From NCBI GenBank assembly GCA_902634885.1, contig CACPLR010000002.1, forward strand, positions 95,543 to 159,542: a DNA stretch of 64,000 nucleotides, read 5' to 3'. The notes under the pieces are model-generated. The model searched no databases and was not told where the DNA came from. It saw only the letters and a list, made by a program, of their open reading frames with translations. Numbering within the stretch: the first letter of the stretch is position 1; each line of letters opens with the position of its first letter. Shown in pieces: positions 51,044-59,348 of this stretch. Position numbers and translations under genes: made by a program. The stretch is from an uncultured Pelagibacteraceae bacterium (GTDB lineage: Bacteria > Pseudomonadota > Alphaproteobacteria > Pelagibacterales > Pelagibacteraceae).

Positions 51044-51747
51044 CCACCTAAGAAAGACCTTCTCACCTCAGGGTCTGTAAGAAGTTGGTTGCCTGACCCC
51101 TCAAATTTATTTTTTCCAGTAACAAGTACATATCCCCTATCCGAGATATTAAGTGCTTGTTTTGCATTCTGTTCAACCATAATTATGGCAACATTAGTTT
51201 TTTTTACTTTAATAATATGCTCAAATAATTCATCCATTACTATTGGCGAAACTCCAGCTGTTGGTTCATCTAACATCAACACAGATGGCTCACTCATCAA
51301 AGCTCTTCCAAGTGCCACTTGTTGTCTTTGACCACCTGATAATTGACCAACAATTTGTGATTGTTTTTCATTTAATAATGGAAACAGCTCATAGATATTT
51401 TTAATCATTTCTTCTAACCCATCTTCTCTAAGAAAACCTCCGATTTCTAAATTTTCTCTTACTGTTAGCTCTGCAAAAACATTTCTTGTTTGAGGTACAA
51501 AAGAAATTCCTTTCTTTACTCTATCTTGTGGAGATGTTTTTGAAATATCCTCACCATCCAAACAAACACTTCCTGATTTCAAAGTAATAAGACCTAACAT
51601 AGCCTTCATTGCTGTAGATTTTCCTGCTCCGTTTGGGCCAAGTATGGCTACTATCTCTCCTCTATTAACATTTATATTGCAAGAGCTAATAATATCTGGT
51701 CCATCTCCATAACCAGCAGTCATTTTTATTCCCTCAAAAAAAGCCAT
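51040..51747 (-). CDS. livF: Branched-chain amino-acid-type ABC ATPase LivF
   Basis: 235 residues. Walker A GPNGAGKST near 37-45, signature QLSGGQRQQVALGRAL near 138, Walker B VLMLDEPTAGVSP near 160, and short length as expected of LivF. Shares 1 bp with livG upstream and 4 bp with livH downstream. Works as a heterodimer with LivG to drive import. Confidence 0.92.
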   Translation of the reverse strand: MAFFEGIKMTAGYGDGPDIISSCNINVNRGEIVAILGPNGAGKSTAMKAMLGLITLKSGSVCLDGEDISKTSPQDRVKKGISFVPQTRNVFAELTVRENLEIGGFLREDGLEEMIKNIYELFPLLNEKQSQIVGQLSGGQRQQVALGRALMSEPSVLMLDEPTAGVSPIVMDELFEHIIKVKKTNVAIIMVEQNAKQALNISDRGYVLVTGKNKFEGSGNQLLTDPEVRRSFLGG

Positions 51748-52532
51748 TAATTCCCATTTGAAATTTTAGAATTTCCAAGATAACTCTCTATTACCTTATC
51801 ATTTTTTTTTACTTCTTCTGATTTACCTTCAAATAGCACTGAGCCTTCTGCCATCACAATAACTGGATCGCACATTCTGCTTATAAAATCCATATCATGT
51901 TCAATCATACAAAAAGTATAATTTTTTTCTTTATTCAGTTTTATAATTGCAGCTCCTAAATCTTTGAGTAGTGACCTGTTTACTCCAGCTCCGACTTCAT
52001 CTAATAAAACCAGCTTTGCGTCTACCATCATTGTTCTGCCTAATTCGAGAAGTTTTTTTTGACCTCCAGAAAGATTTCCTGCTCTCTCGTTTGATAAATG
52101 ATTTAAATTTAAAAATTCAATAACTTCATATGCTTTTGATCTATTAACTTCCTCTTCTTGTTTTACTCGACCAGGTTTTAAAAGTGCATTCAATAGATTT
52201 TCACCAGATTGATCAGGGGGAACCATCATCAAATTTTCAAGAACACTTAAATTCGAAAATTCATGTGCAATTTGAAAAGTTCTTAAAAGTCCTTTTGAAA
52301 ATAATTCATACGAGGGCATGTCAGTAATATTTTCGTTATCAAAAATAACACTACCCTGAGAAGATTTTAAATTTCCTGCGATTAAATTAAAAAGAGTGGT
52401 TTTTCCTGAGCCATTTGGACCAATTATTCCAGTTATAGAACCTTTTTTAATTTTAAGAGAACAATTAGATACGGCCGCCAATCCGCCAAAATATTTCGAT
52501 AGATTTTCTACCTTTAAAATACTTTCAGACAT
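51747..52532 (-). CDS. livG: Branched-chain amino-acid-type ABC ATPase LivG
   Basis: 261 residues. Walker A GPNGSGKTT near 37, signature NLSGGQKKLLELGRTMM near 157, Walker B LVLLDEVGAGVN near 178, and the SRMCDPVIVMAEGSVLFEG end typical for LivG. The Walker B is followed by EVGAG where EPTAG is common, a mild variation. Five bp downstream of the ProC-like gene. Confidence 0.9.
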   Translation of the reverse strand: MSESILKVENLSKYFGGLAAVSNCSLKIKKGSITGIIGPNGSGKTTLFNLIAGNLKSSQGSVIFDNENITDMPSYELFSKGLLRTFQIAHEFSNLSVLENLMMVPPDQSGENLLNALLKPGRVKQEEEVNRSKAYEVIEFLNLNHLSNERAGNLSGGQKKLLELGRTMMVDAKLVLLDEVGAGVNRSLLKDLGAAIIKLNKEKNYTFCMIEHDMDFISRMCDPVIVMAEGSVLFEGKSEEVKKNDKVIESYLGNSKISNGN

Positions 52533-52537
52533 TAAAT

Positions 52538-53305
52538 TTATTTCTTAAGACGCTTAAGAATACTATTTGTAGTTCTGTTTAAAGATTTATAAAAACCAGA
52601 TTTTCTTAGCTCATTAACAGCTTGCTCATTTAAACCTTTTGGGGTTTGTGAGTTTTGGACCAACAATTTTAAATCATTTTTTGAATTAATTTTTGCATCC
52701 TCAGAAAGGGCTATAAAAAGTGAAGTAATATATTTTTGAGAATCTGATTTATTAATTCCTTTTTGATTAAGCCATATCGACAATGTATTTAATAACTCAT
52801 AAAAAGGTGCCATCATTGACGAAGTAGACCAAAAATTTAAAGATAAATTCTCATTTTCTATCTCTACAGTTGTTCCCAAATGATCAAAGAAATTTTTAAC
52901 ACTTTTATTGGGTGGATATAAAGGTATGGGTCCTTTTCTTATTGAAATAGGAGGCAATGGTATAGCCCTGAAAATTTTAGATTTAATATTTATATATTTT
53001 TTTAGCTCTTTCATTTTTATTGTTGAGATAAAACTAATTATAGTTTGATTTTTTTTAAATTTGAGTTGGGGTAAAATTTTGTAACCTACTTCTGGTGTGA
53101 CTGATAAAAAAACCCAATCACTCATATTTATTATATCTTGATTATTATTTAAAATTAGAATTTTTTTACTTTTTCTTTTTAAATTCGATGAAATTTTATT
53201 ATTTCTTCTTGAAACTATAATTTTTCTTATTTTGAGTTTTGATCCTAAAATACCATGAATTACTGATTTTGTAATATGACCAGTCCCAATAAATCCAATT
53301 TTCAT
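52538..53305 (-). CDS. Pyrroline-5-carboxylate reductase-like protein
   Basis: 255 residues. The Rossmann motif GFIGTGHITKSVIHGIL at 4-20 and ISFISTIKMKELKKYI near 92 match the NADP-binding half of ProC-like proteins. The C-terminal dimerisation half has NSQTPKGLNEQAVNELRKSGFY near 224, like the T-P-G-G-T-x-E segment of ProC, but altered. The overall divergence makes proline synthesis doubtful; it may reduce another cyclic imine linked to the imported substrate. It is between csiD-like and livG genes with gaps of 34 and 5 bp. Confidence 0.72.
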   Translation of the reverse strand: MKIGFIGTGHITKSVIHGILGSKLKIRKIIVSRRNNKISSNLKRKSKKILILNNNQDIINMSDWVFLSVTPEVGYKILPQLKFKKNQTIISFISTIKMKELKKYINIKSKIFRAIPLPPISIRKGPIPLYPPNKSVKNFFDHLGTTVEIENENLSLNFWSTSSMMAPFYELLNTLSIWLNQKGINKSDSQKYITSLFIALSEDAKINSKNDLKLLVQNSQTPKGLNEQAVNELRKSGFYKSLNRTTNSILKRLKK

Positions 53306-53339
53306 GACAATTTATGGTAATTATTATCACTAATTTAAA

Positions 53340-54263
53340 TTAATTAGTAAAAAAAGAACCTCTTATTCTAAGTAATTCTCTACTTAAATTTTTGTTTTCA
53401 ACAAACGGTTTTCTTCCATGCAGCCAAAAATAATTATTTGCTACTACTGAGCAACCAACCTGTAAAGGGGTAACTATTATTTTTTTACTTCCCTCAAGTG
53501 CATCCGATAATTTTTGCAAAAATAGTCCTTGTTTCATATTTTTTGGCTCTGGAAATTGGTCAATATACGATATTTCAGGTTTTCCGTTTTTATCTTGTGA
53601 GAATACAGGATGTTCAACTTTGTAATTAATATTTTTACTTTTTGGAGAACCCCAAATAAAACTTTCTTTTCCAACTGGATCGTTAGATAATTCCTCAAGA
53701 TGTTCCCAATCGTCTAGATGTAACAAGGCTGTTTCTCCTCCATCGACATTTTTTTCCTCCATTTTTTGCATAAGCAACCAATCGGTTTTTTCTCTTACAT
53801 ATGTACCATCAGTGTGAAGATCCATATTTACGTAAGCTTTCCTTAAATAAGAGTCACTATTATCTTCGTGTTTTACATGAAATCTTGCATAATATTTTCC
53901 AGCCATTGCGTCATGATTTGGATTGCCAATTAAGTGTGTCACTGCAGTTGCTAACTTAATTAAAAAATTATTATCAGTTTTAGATGAGTAATTTTTTGGA
54001 CCAATTATAAAACAACCAGTGTCCCTATCCCTCAAAATTAAATTTAGAAAACTACTTAATTTCCCTGATGTAGTATCATCTAAGCTTTGAGCTATTGTAA
54101 ATCTTGTAAATGGTTTATACTCAAGTGTTGTGATATCAAATTTTTTAAATGGAAATATTAAACGGTCAATAATTTCATCTAAAATCTGGATATTTATTAT
54201 TCTTTCGGATTTTTCGTGAAAGTTTATTGCAAAACCATCAAAATTTTCAAAATTTTTAATCAT
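53340..54263 (-). CDS. glaH: CsiD/GlaH-type glutarate 2-hydroxylase
   Basis: 307 residues. Iron ligands H150 and D152 (NMDLHTDGTYV) and H282 (FWLHGRKPF), with R299/R301 near the end. GETALLHLDDWEHLEEL near 176 and ISYIDQFPEP near 231 match E. coli CsiD closely in order and wording. CsiD hydroxylates glutarate to L-2-hydroxyglutarate with 2-oxoglutarate and O2, in lysine degradation. The usual partner lhgO is not in the window. It is the first gene of the minus-strand unit leading into livGFHM. Confidence 0.85.
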   Translation of the reverse strand: MIKNFENFDGFAINFHEKSERIINIQILDEIIDRLIFPFKKFDITTLEYKPFTRFTIAQSLDDTTSGKLSSFLNLILRDRDTGCFIIGPKNYSSKTDNNFLIKLATAVTHLIGNPNHDAMAGKYYARFHVKHEDNSDSYLRKAYVNMDLHTDGTYVREKTDWLLMQKMEEKNVDGGETALLHLDDWEHLEELSNDPVGKESFIWGSPKSKNINYKVEHPVFSQDKNGKPEISYIDQFPEPKNMKQGLFLQKLSDALEGSKKIIVTPLQVGCSVVANNYFWLHGRKPFVENKNLSRELLRIRGSFFTN

Positions 54264-54275
54264 TAAATTTTGGGT

Positions 54276-54304
54276 ATTATATAAAGATTTTTAATATTTT
54301 AAAA
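54276..54304 (-). promoter_or_regulatory. Candidate promoter for the CsiD-type gene
   Basis: A consensus -10 TATAAT lies on the minus strand at 54276-54281, only 12 bp before the ATG, which would give a very short leader. The -35 position (54299-54304, TTTTAA) is weak and overlaps the end of the pentapeptide gene. Confidence 0.35.
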
Positions 54305-54811
54305 TTATTTATTACAAACTCCTATGGAATTTGGTCCACAAGTTTCACCGTTGGTCCATGTAGCGCCAATTAGATTTGCTCCATCAAAATTTGCATTTTT
54401 AATATTTGATGATGTTAAATTAGCTTCCATTAAATTTGAGTTTTGAAAATTTGCCTCTATAAGTGTTGAGCCCATAAAATCAGCTCTAGTTAAATTAGCA
54501 CCTGTAAAATTAGCCTTTTCAAAGTTAGCACCTACTAAAATTGACTCATATAAATTAGCTCTAACAAAACTGGACTCTGGGAAAGTGCCAAAAGACAAAT
54601 TTGAATTCATCATAATACTTTTGTCGAAAATTACCTGAATAAAACTTGCAAACGACAATTTTGAATTTGGAAGGTAACTACCTTGTAAATCTTGCCCATC
54701 AGAAAACCTACAATTTGTATAATCAACGCTATCTGTTAATGGATCATCACAACCGGCATTCGCATATGATGAAAATAAACAAATTAATATTAGAAAAAAA
54801 AACTTTTTCAT
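54305..54811 (-). CDS. Secreted pentapeptide-repeat protein
   Basis: 168 residues with a signal peptide (FFLILICLFSSYANA) and about 90 residues of pentapeptide repeats (A-x-L/F pattern: ANLYESILVGANFEKANFTGANLTRADF). A Cys pair precedes the repeats (GCDD, NCRF) and two Cys follow them (TCGPNSIGVC). The repeats form a right-handed quadrilateral helix that often mediates protein contacts. Five bp after the AzlD gene; last gene of the second Liv operon. Role unknown. Confidence 0.8.
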   Translation of the reverse strand: MKKFFFLILICLFSSYANAGCDDPLTDSVDYTNCRFSDGQDLQGSYLPNSKLSFASFIQVIFDKSIMMNSNLSFGTFPESSFVRANLYESILVGANFEKANFTGANLTRADFMGSTLIEANFQNSNLMEANLTSSNIKNANFDGANLIGATWTNGETCGPNSIGVCNK

Positions 54812-54816
54812 ACAAA

Positions 54817-55134
54817 CTAGTTAATTAATGCAGCCATAATGATAGCAGAAAAAATCGTTGGATAAACTAAATTTCTTTTTGTTAAATAAAAAATTGATAT
54901 AGATATGAGGATTATAATTACTCTCAATAATAAGGTCGTTTCACTCAGATCTCCTGAGGGAAATAATAACATTCTTGATATCAATGCTGCTAAAGTTGAG
55001 TATGCTAAACAATTAAACCATCTGTATATCCTTGATTTTTCGTTTATTTTCTCTGATGTAAATACCCCAAAGAATCTTGATATATATGTTGCTAGTGATG
55101 TTATTAATATTACTAAAATAATTTTAGTTGTCAT
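54817..55134 (-). CDS. azlD: AzlD-family small membrane protein
   Basis: 105 residues and three to four helices; KIILVILITSLATYISRFFGVF at the start and RWFNCLAYSTLAALISRMLLFP are typical of AzlD. It forms the small subunit of the AzlCD branched-chain amino-acid exporter. Overlaps azlC by 11 bp. Confidence 0.85.
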   Translation of the reverse strand: MTTKIILVILITSLATYISRFFGVFTSEKINEKSRIYRWFNCLAYSTLAALISRMLLFPSGDLSETTLLLRVIIILISISIFYLTKRNLVYPTIFSAIIMAALIN

Positions 55135-55828
55135 TTATTTCTCCAATAAAAAATGCAATCGTCCCAGCTAAAATACCTCCTAGTAAGATACTCCATTGAG
55201 ATGAAATTAAATGTAAGCCTGGACCTAATACAGCTCCAAGTATTATGGCTGAACTTATAGTTTTGTTGTTCATTGCACTAATCATTGCGCACATGAAGTA
55301 AATAGGATTTATAACTGCCAAGCCTATCATCATATTTTTATTTAAGTAATCTGCAGATACAAAACCTATCAGTGTTGAAATAATTGCAACTAGCCAGGTG
55401 GAGGTTCCTATTCCAATCCAAAAATCAGTACGATTTTTTCTATTAATTTTGTGATAATTATCTTTTACAATTAACCATGAGGATACAGCAACGAAGTGAC
55501 AAGACAAATAGTACTTCCATCTTGGCTGACTTTTATCTTTTATTAAAGGCATCAAAGATACTGTCATAGGATATAGTCGAGCATTCACTAACCATACTGC
55601 TAAAAATATGTTAATTAAAGAAGCTCCTACAAACATAGACTCTGCCATAACTAAGGATCCAGGTTGAGCATAAGTTAATAATGTAGAAAAAATACTTTCT
55701 TGAAGAGTAAAACCCAAATTTTTCAATAGCGCTCCTATAGCAATGAAGCTAGCTGAGAGAGCTATTGCAGGACTATCAAATCTTTTAATACACAAAAACC
55801 CTTTAAAAAAAAATTTTAGGTTTATCAT
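55124..55828 (-). CDS. azlC: AzlC-family branched-chain amino-acid exporter large subunit
   Basis: 234 residues and seven or so helices. YAQPGSLVMAESMFVGASLINIFLAVWLVNARLYPM near 53-88 is the AzlC core, where small polar residues line the pathway. It starts at the last base of livF. AzlCD exports branched-chain amino acids and analogues by proton motive force, which is curious directly behind an importer for the same class of compounds. Confidence 0.87.
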   Translation of the reverse strand: MINLKFFFKGFLCIKRFDSPAIALSASFIAIGALLKNLGFTLQESIFSTLLTYAQPGSLVMAESMFVGASLINIFLAVWLVNARLYPMTVSLMPLIKDKSQPRWKYYLSCHFVAVSSWLIVKDNYHKINRKNRTDFWIGIGTSTWLVAIISTLIGFVSADYLNKNMMIGLAVINPIYFMCAMISAMNNKTISSAIILGAVLGPGLHLISSQWSILLGGILAGTIAFFIGEINDN

Positions 55829-56613
55829 TAGCCACCAAGAAATAAACGGCCAACGTCGGGGTTGTCTAAAAGCTCATCTCCTTTTCCTGCTATTGCGGTT
55901 TGTCCGGACACAAGCACATATCCAATATCAGAAAATTCTAAACCTTTTTTAGCGTTTTGTTCAACAAGTATTATTGTTTTTTTTTCATTTTCTTGAAGAT
56001 CTCTAAGTATCTCAAAAACCATATCAATATATCTAGGCTCTAAGCCAATGGATGGTTCATCTACTAGAAGGACTGAAGGCTTCATCACTAATGCTCTTGA
56101 TATCTCTAACAATCTTCTTTCTCCCCCTGATAAAACTTTTGCAGGTTGGTTTCTTCTATTTCTTAATCTTTCATATTTTTCAAAAATTCGCTCAGCTTCT
56201 GCATAAGACTCCTCTGTTTTTTCTTTAATAAATCCACCCATTAATAAATTTTCTTCTACAGTCATATCTGGAAATACAGAATTATCCTGGAGTATGTATG
56301 CTATTCCCACAGTTTTTAATTTTTCAGCTGGGGTTAAACTTGTGATTTCCTTTCCATCTATTTCTATTTGACCTGAAAAAATATTTGTAAATCCATAAAT
56401 CGAGTGAAGAATAGTAGATTTGCCAGCTCCGTTTGGTCCAATCAAGCATAAAGATTGAGCTTTACTAACGAAAAGATCGAAATTATGAAGAATTTCCATT
56501 TTGCCATAACCAGCATTCATATTTTTAATAGTAAGATGAATATTATTAGGAGATAGTTTTTTTAAATCTTCTGCGACTGGAGCTTTTCCTAAAACTTCAT
56601 ATTGATTAGACAT
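55828..56613 (-). CDS. livF: Branched-chain amino-acid-type ABC ATPase LivF (second system)
   Basis: 261 residues with a 25-residue N-terminal extension (MSNQYEVLGKAPVAEDLKKL) not usual in LivF. Walker A GPNGAGKST near 58, signature LSGGERRLLEISRAL near 162, Walker B VLLVDEPSIGLEP near 181. Shares 1 bp with both livG and azlC. Confidence 0.9.
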   Translation of the reverse strand: MSNQYEVLGKAPVAEDLKKLSPNNIHLTIKNMNAGYGKMEILHNFDLFVSKAQSLCLIGPNGAGKSTILHSIYGFTNIFSGQIEIDGKEITSLTPAEKLKTVGIAYILQDNSVFPDMTVEENLLMGGFIKEKTEESYAEAERIFEKYERLRNRRNQPAKVLSGGERRLLEISRALVMKPSVLLVDEPSIGLEPRYIDMVFEILRDLQENEKKTIILVEQNAKKGLEFSDIGYVLVSGQTAIAGKGDELLDNPDVGRLFLGG

Positions 56614-57353
56614 TATTGTGCTCCTAAATATGCATCTATTACACGTTTATCATTTTTAATTTCGTCAGGTGCTCCATTAGCAAGCATCTTTCCATGGGCT
56701 AAACAATAAATATTCTCTGCTAATTGCATAATAACTCTCATATTGTGTTCAATTACTAAAAGCGTTATTCCAAAATCTTGATTTACTTTGATCAATCTAT
56801 CAATAATTCCATTAATTAATGTTGGATTAATACCCGCTGTTGGTTCATCTAGTAAAAGCATTTCTGGTTCATTCATTAAAGCCATTGCTAATTCTAATAA
56901 TTTTTGTTGGCCAAATGATAAATCACCAGCTCTTAGTTTTCTTTTTTGATAAAGACCTACAAAATTTAAAAGATTTTCTGCTTTTTCAGTTAAATCTTGA
57001 GGAATTTTTGAGAATATCTTTAATATACTTTCATCGCTTCCTTTGTGACTAATTAACATATTATCTACACAATTTAATTTTCCATAAATTCTAGTCTGTT
57101 GAAACGTTCTCAGTAATCCAAGTTTAGCAATTACAGGAACGGGTAATTCAGATACTTCTTTACCATTAAATTTGATTGAACCTTGATCTATTGGATAAGT
57201 TCCAACTATTGAGTTAAATAAAGTTGTTTTTCCTGAACCGTTTGGACCAATTAATCCAAATATTTTTCCTTTTTCAACTGTCATTGAAATGTCAACATTT
57301 GCTTTAACACCACCAAAAGATTTACTAACATTATTTACTTCTAAAATACTCAT
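56613..57353 (-). CDS. livG: Branched-chain amino-acid-type ABC ATPase LivG (second system)
   Basis: 246 residues. Walker A GPNGSGKTT near 36, signature DLSFGQQKLLELAMALM near 143 (F instead of the second G, as in many LivG), Walker B MLLLDEPTAGINP near 164. Overlaps livM by 4 bp and livF by 1 bp. Confidence 0.91.
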   Translation of the reverse strand: MSILEVNNVSKSFGGVKANVDISMTVEKGKIFGLIGPNGSGKTTLFNSIVGTYPIDQGSIKFNGKEVSELPVPVIAKLGLLRTFQQTRIYGKLNCVDNMLISHKGSDESILKIFSKIPQDLTEKAENLLNFVGLYQKRKLRAGDLSFGQQKLLELAMALMNEPEMLLLDEPTAGINPTLINGIIDRLIKVNQDFGITLLVIEHNMRVIMQLAENIYCLAHGKMLANGAPDEIKNDKRVIDAYLGAQ

Positions 57354-58399
57354 TTCAATTCTACTTGCGCTTTTCGATCTGCCTCATCAACAACTTCGCC
57401 AAATCTTTCAGGATATTTTTCTCTTAACCATCCCATTATTCCTTCTGGGAAATAAATAACAATCACAACTATTAAAACTCCTAAGGCCACATACTGCCAA
57501 CCTAAAAAGAATGTCCAAAATCCTTCTTTAAAAATATGAAATGCGGTAGCTCCAATCACTGGACCCCATAAAGTTCCCTTACCACCGAGGATCGCCATCA
57601 AGACCATAAATACACCCATTTCTCTTCCATCAAATGCAACATCAGTAGAGTCTATGTAACCAACAAGTCCTCCCATAATACCACCTGCTAAACCGCAGAA
57701 AAACGCTGATACCATCCAACCAATTATTTTATATTTCATTGTCTCAATTCCCATTGCCTCTGCTTTGTCTTCATTATCCCTGATCGCATTAAGAATTAAT
57801 CTAAATCGTGTTGAATAAATTGCTCTCACTGCTATGAAAGTAAGTACGAGAGCACCAAAACTTAAAAAATAAAAGAATTCTCCTCTTGCTTCTAAACCAC
57901 CAACATTTGGAAAAGGTGGAGTTGTAAAACCTTGTCCTGCTCCAATAATTTCTATACCTCCAGAAATTTCTCCTGCAGCCACACCTAAACCTAAAGTACA
58001 AATTGCAAAATAATGTCCTCTGAGTCCTAAGATGGCATAACCAATTAATCCTGCAACAATAGTTGGAACAACTGCAGCTACCACCAAACCAACTGCCATT
58101 CCTTGAAAGAATTGTGTGGGCGTATGTACAAATGTTTTTTCTCCTCCACTTTCTGTCCACTCTGCTAAAGGAAAAAACATGCCAACTTGCACAGAAGCAC
58201 ATAAATACATTCCTAAACCATAGAATAAAATATTTCCAAATGTGTTATATCCCATTTCACCACCTTGAATATTCCAAGTAGTAGCTAAAACAATTAATAC
58301 ACATAAAATAGACAATTGAACTTTAAATGCCGGAAATACAAAAGGTGCAGCGAGCCCAAATATTATAATTACAGCATATAATAACACGTTTTTATTCAT
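57350..58399 (-). CDS. livM: Branched-chain amino-acid-type ABC permease LivM (second system)
   Basis: 349 residues, about nine helices. GGEMGYNTFGNILFYGLGMYLCA near 46, LRGHYFAICTLGLGVAAGEI near 127 and docking loop LNAIRDNEDKAEAMGIETMKYK near 202 mark LivM. It carries a short periplasmic loop (TESGGEKTFVHTPTQF). The C-terminal tail EKYPERFGEVVDEADRKAQVELK is cytoplasmic and charged. Starts on the last base of livH and overlaps livG by 4 bp. Confidence 0.91.
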   Translation of the reverse strand: MNKNVLLYAVIIIFGLAAPFVFPAFKVQLSILCVLIVLATTWNIQGGEMGYNTFGNILFYGLGMYLCASVQVGMFFPLAEWTESGGEKTFVHTPTQFFQGMAVGLVVAAVVPTIVAGLIGYAILGLRGHYFAICTLGLGVAAGEISGGIEIIGAGQGFTTPPFPNVGGLEARGEFFYFLSFGALVLTFIAVRAIYSTRFRLILNAIRDNEDKAEAMGIETMKYKIIGWMVSAFFCGLAGGIMGGLVGYIDSTDVAFDGREMGVFMVLMAILGGKGTLWGPVIGATAFHIFKEGFWTFFLGWQYVALGVLIVVIVIYFPEGIMGWLREKYPERFGEVVDEADRKAQVELK

Positions 58400-59292
58400 T
58401 ATTTTAAATACTCTCTTTTTCTCGAAAGTTTAAATCTTCTATAAACGAGAATTAAAACTAACAATAAAAACACTGAACCTATTCTAAATTCTGTACCTAA
58501 TATATAGTCAGCAAACTCTTCAAATACACCAAGGCCCATCCCTGACATTGCAACACCAGGTAAATTGCCAAGACCCGCAACAATAACAATCATGAATGAT
58601 CTAATAGTATATGGTAATCCCATATAAGGATGAATTGTAAAAGTAATTGAAATTAATGCCCCCGCAACACCACAAAGAGCAGCATTTAATCCAAAAGTAG
58701 CTGCATAAACTTTTTCTGTATCTACACCTAAAATCTTTGCAGCTCGTGCGTTTTGTGCAGTTGCTCTGATTGCTCGTCCAAGTTTTGATTTTTTCATATA
58801 AATTACTAAACAAATAGCAAAAACAATACTAACGAATGCAGAAAATATTTTTGAATTTGGTAAAACTACTGCACTATCAAATAAAAATGTTGTTCCATAA
58901 CCTGAATTAGCCAAGACAACATCTGCACCAAATGCAAAGTTCATTAGTTGCATAAAAAGAATGCTTATACCGAATGTTGCGAGGATTGAGATAAATAAAT
59001 CTCTATCAACCACTTTATTAATTACTAATTTATAAATTCCAACACCAACAAAATACATTATAATTGGTGACACTATTACGCCCCAGGCTGGATGAATTCC
59101 ATAAAGATACATAAAGTATGCAATATATCCACCAAGAATAACTAAATCACCTTGTGCAATGTTTATAATATTCATTACTCCCCATTGCAAAGCCATACCA
59201 TAGGCAATTAATGCAAATAAAATTCCAAGCAGTATCCCGTCCAAGCAAGCTTGAACTGTTATCATCGGGTACTGAAAAACCATGAAGTCCAT
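58399..59292 (-). CDS. livH: Branched-chain amino-acid-type ABC permease LivH (second system)
   Basis: 297 residues, about eight helices. LFALIAYGMALQWGVMNIINIAQGDLVILGGY near 20-51 is the LivH signature; the docking loop is IRATAQNARAAKILGVDTEKVY near 177. First permease gene after the terminator hairpin that follows the binding-protein gene. Confidence 0.91.
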   Translation of the reverse strand: MDFMVFQYPMITVQACLDGILLGILFALIAYGMALQWGVMNIINIAQGDLVILGGYIAYFMYLYGIHPAWGVIVSPIIMYFVGVGIYKLVINKVVDRDLFISILATFGISILFMQLMNFAFGADVVLANSGYGTTFLFDSAVVLPNSKIFSAFVSIVFAICLVIYMKKSKLGRAIRATAQNARAAKILGVDTEKVYAATFGLNAALCGVAGALISITFTIHPYMGLPYTIRSFMIVIVAGLGNLPGVAMSGMGLGVFEEFADYILGTEFRIGSVFLLLVLILVYRRFKLSRKREYLK

Positions 59293-59302
59293 ATTTGCCT
59301 CT

Positions 59303-59336
59303 AAAAAAAATACCCCCTAGAGTTTAGGGGGTATTT
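59303..59336 (-). terminator. Intrinsic terminator/attenuator between binding protein and LivH
   Basis: A 12-bp perfect stem (59308-59319 with 59325-59336, core CCCCC/GGGGG) with a 5-nt loop, followed on the minus strand by a T-run (complement of 59303-59310). It starts 12 bp after the binding-protein stop and lies 10 bp before the livH start. Read-through would supply the membrane genes at a lower level. Confidence 0.88.
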
Positions 59337-59348
59337 AAAGATTTGTTA

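Noticed and set aside
57801-58202. 133-codon minus-strand ORF rich in Cys, Trp and Arg
   Set aside because: It lies fully inside livM in another frame; composition is typical of an off-frame reading of a membrane-protein gene.
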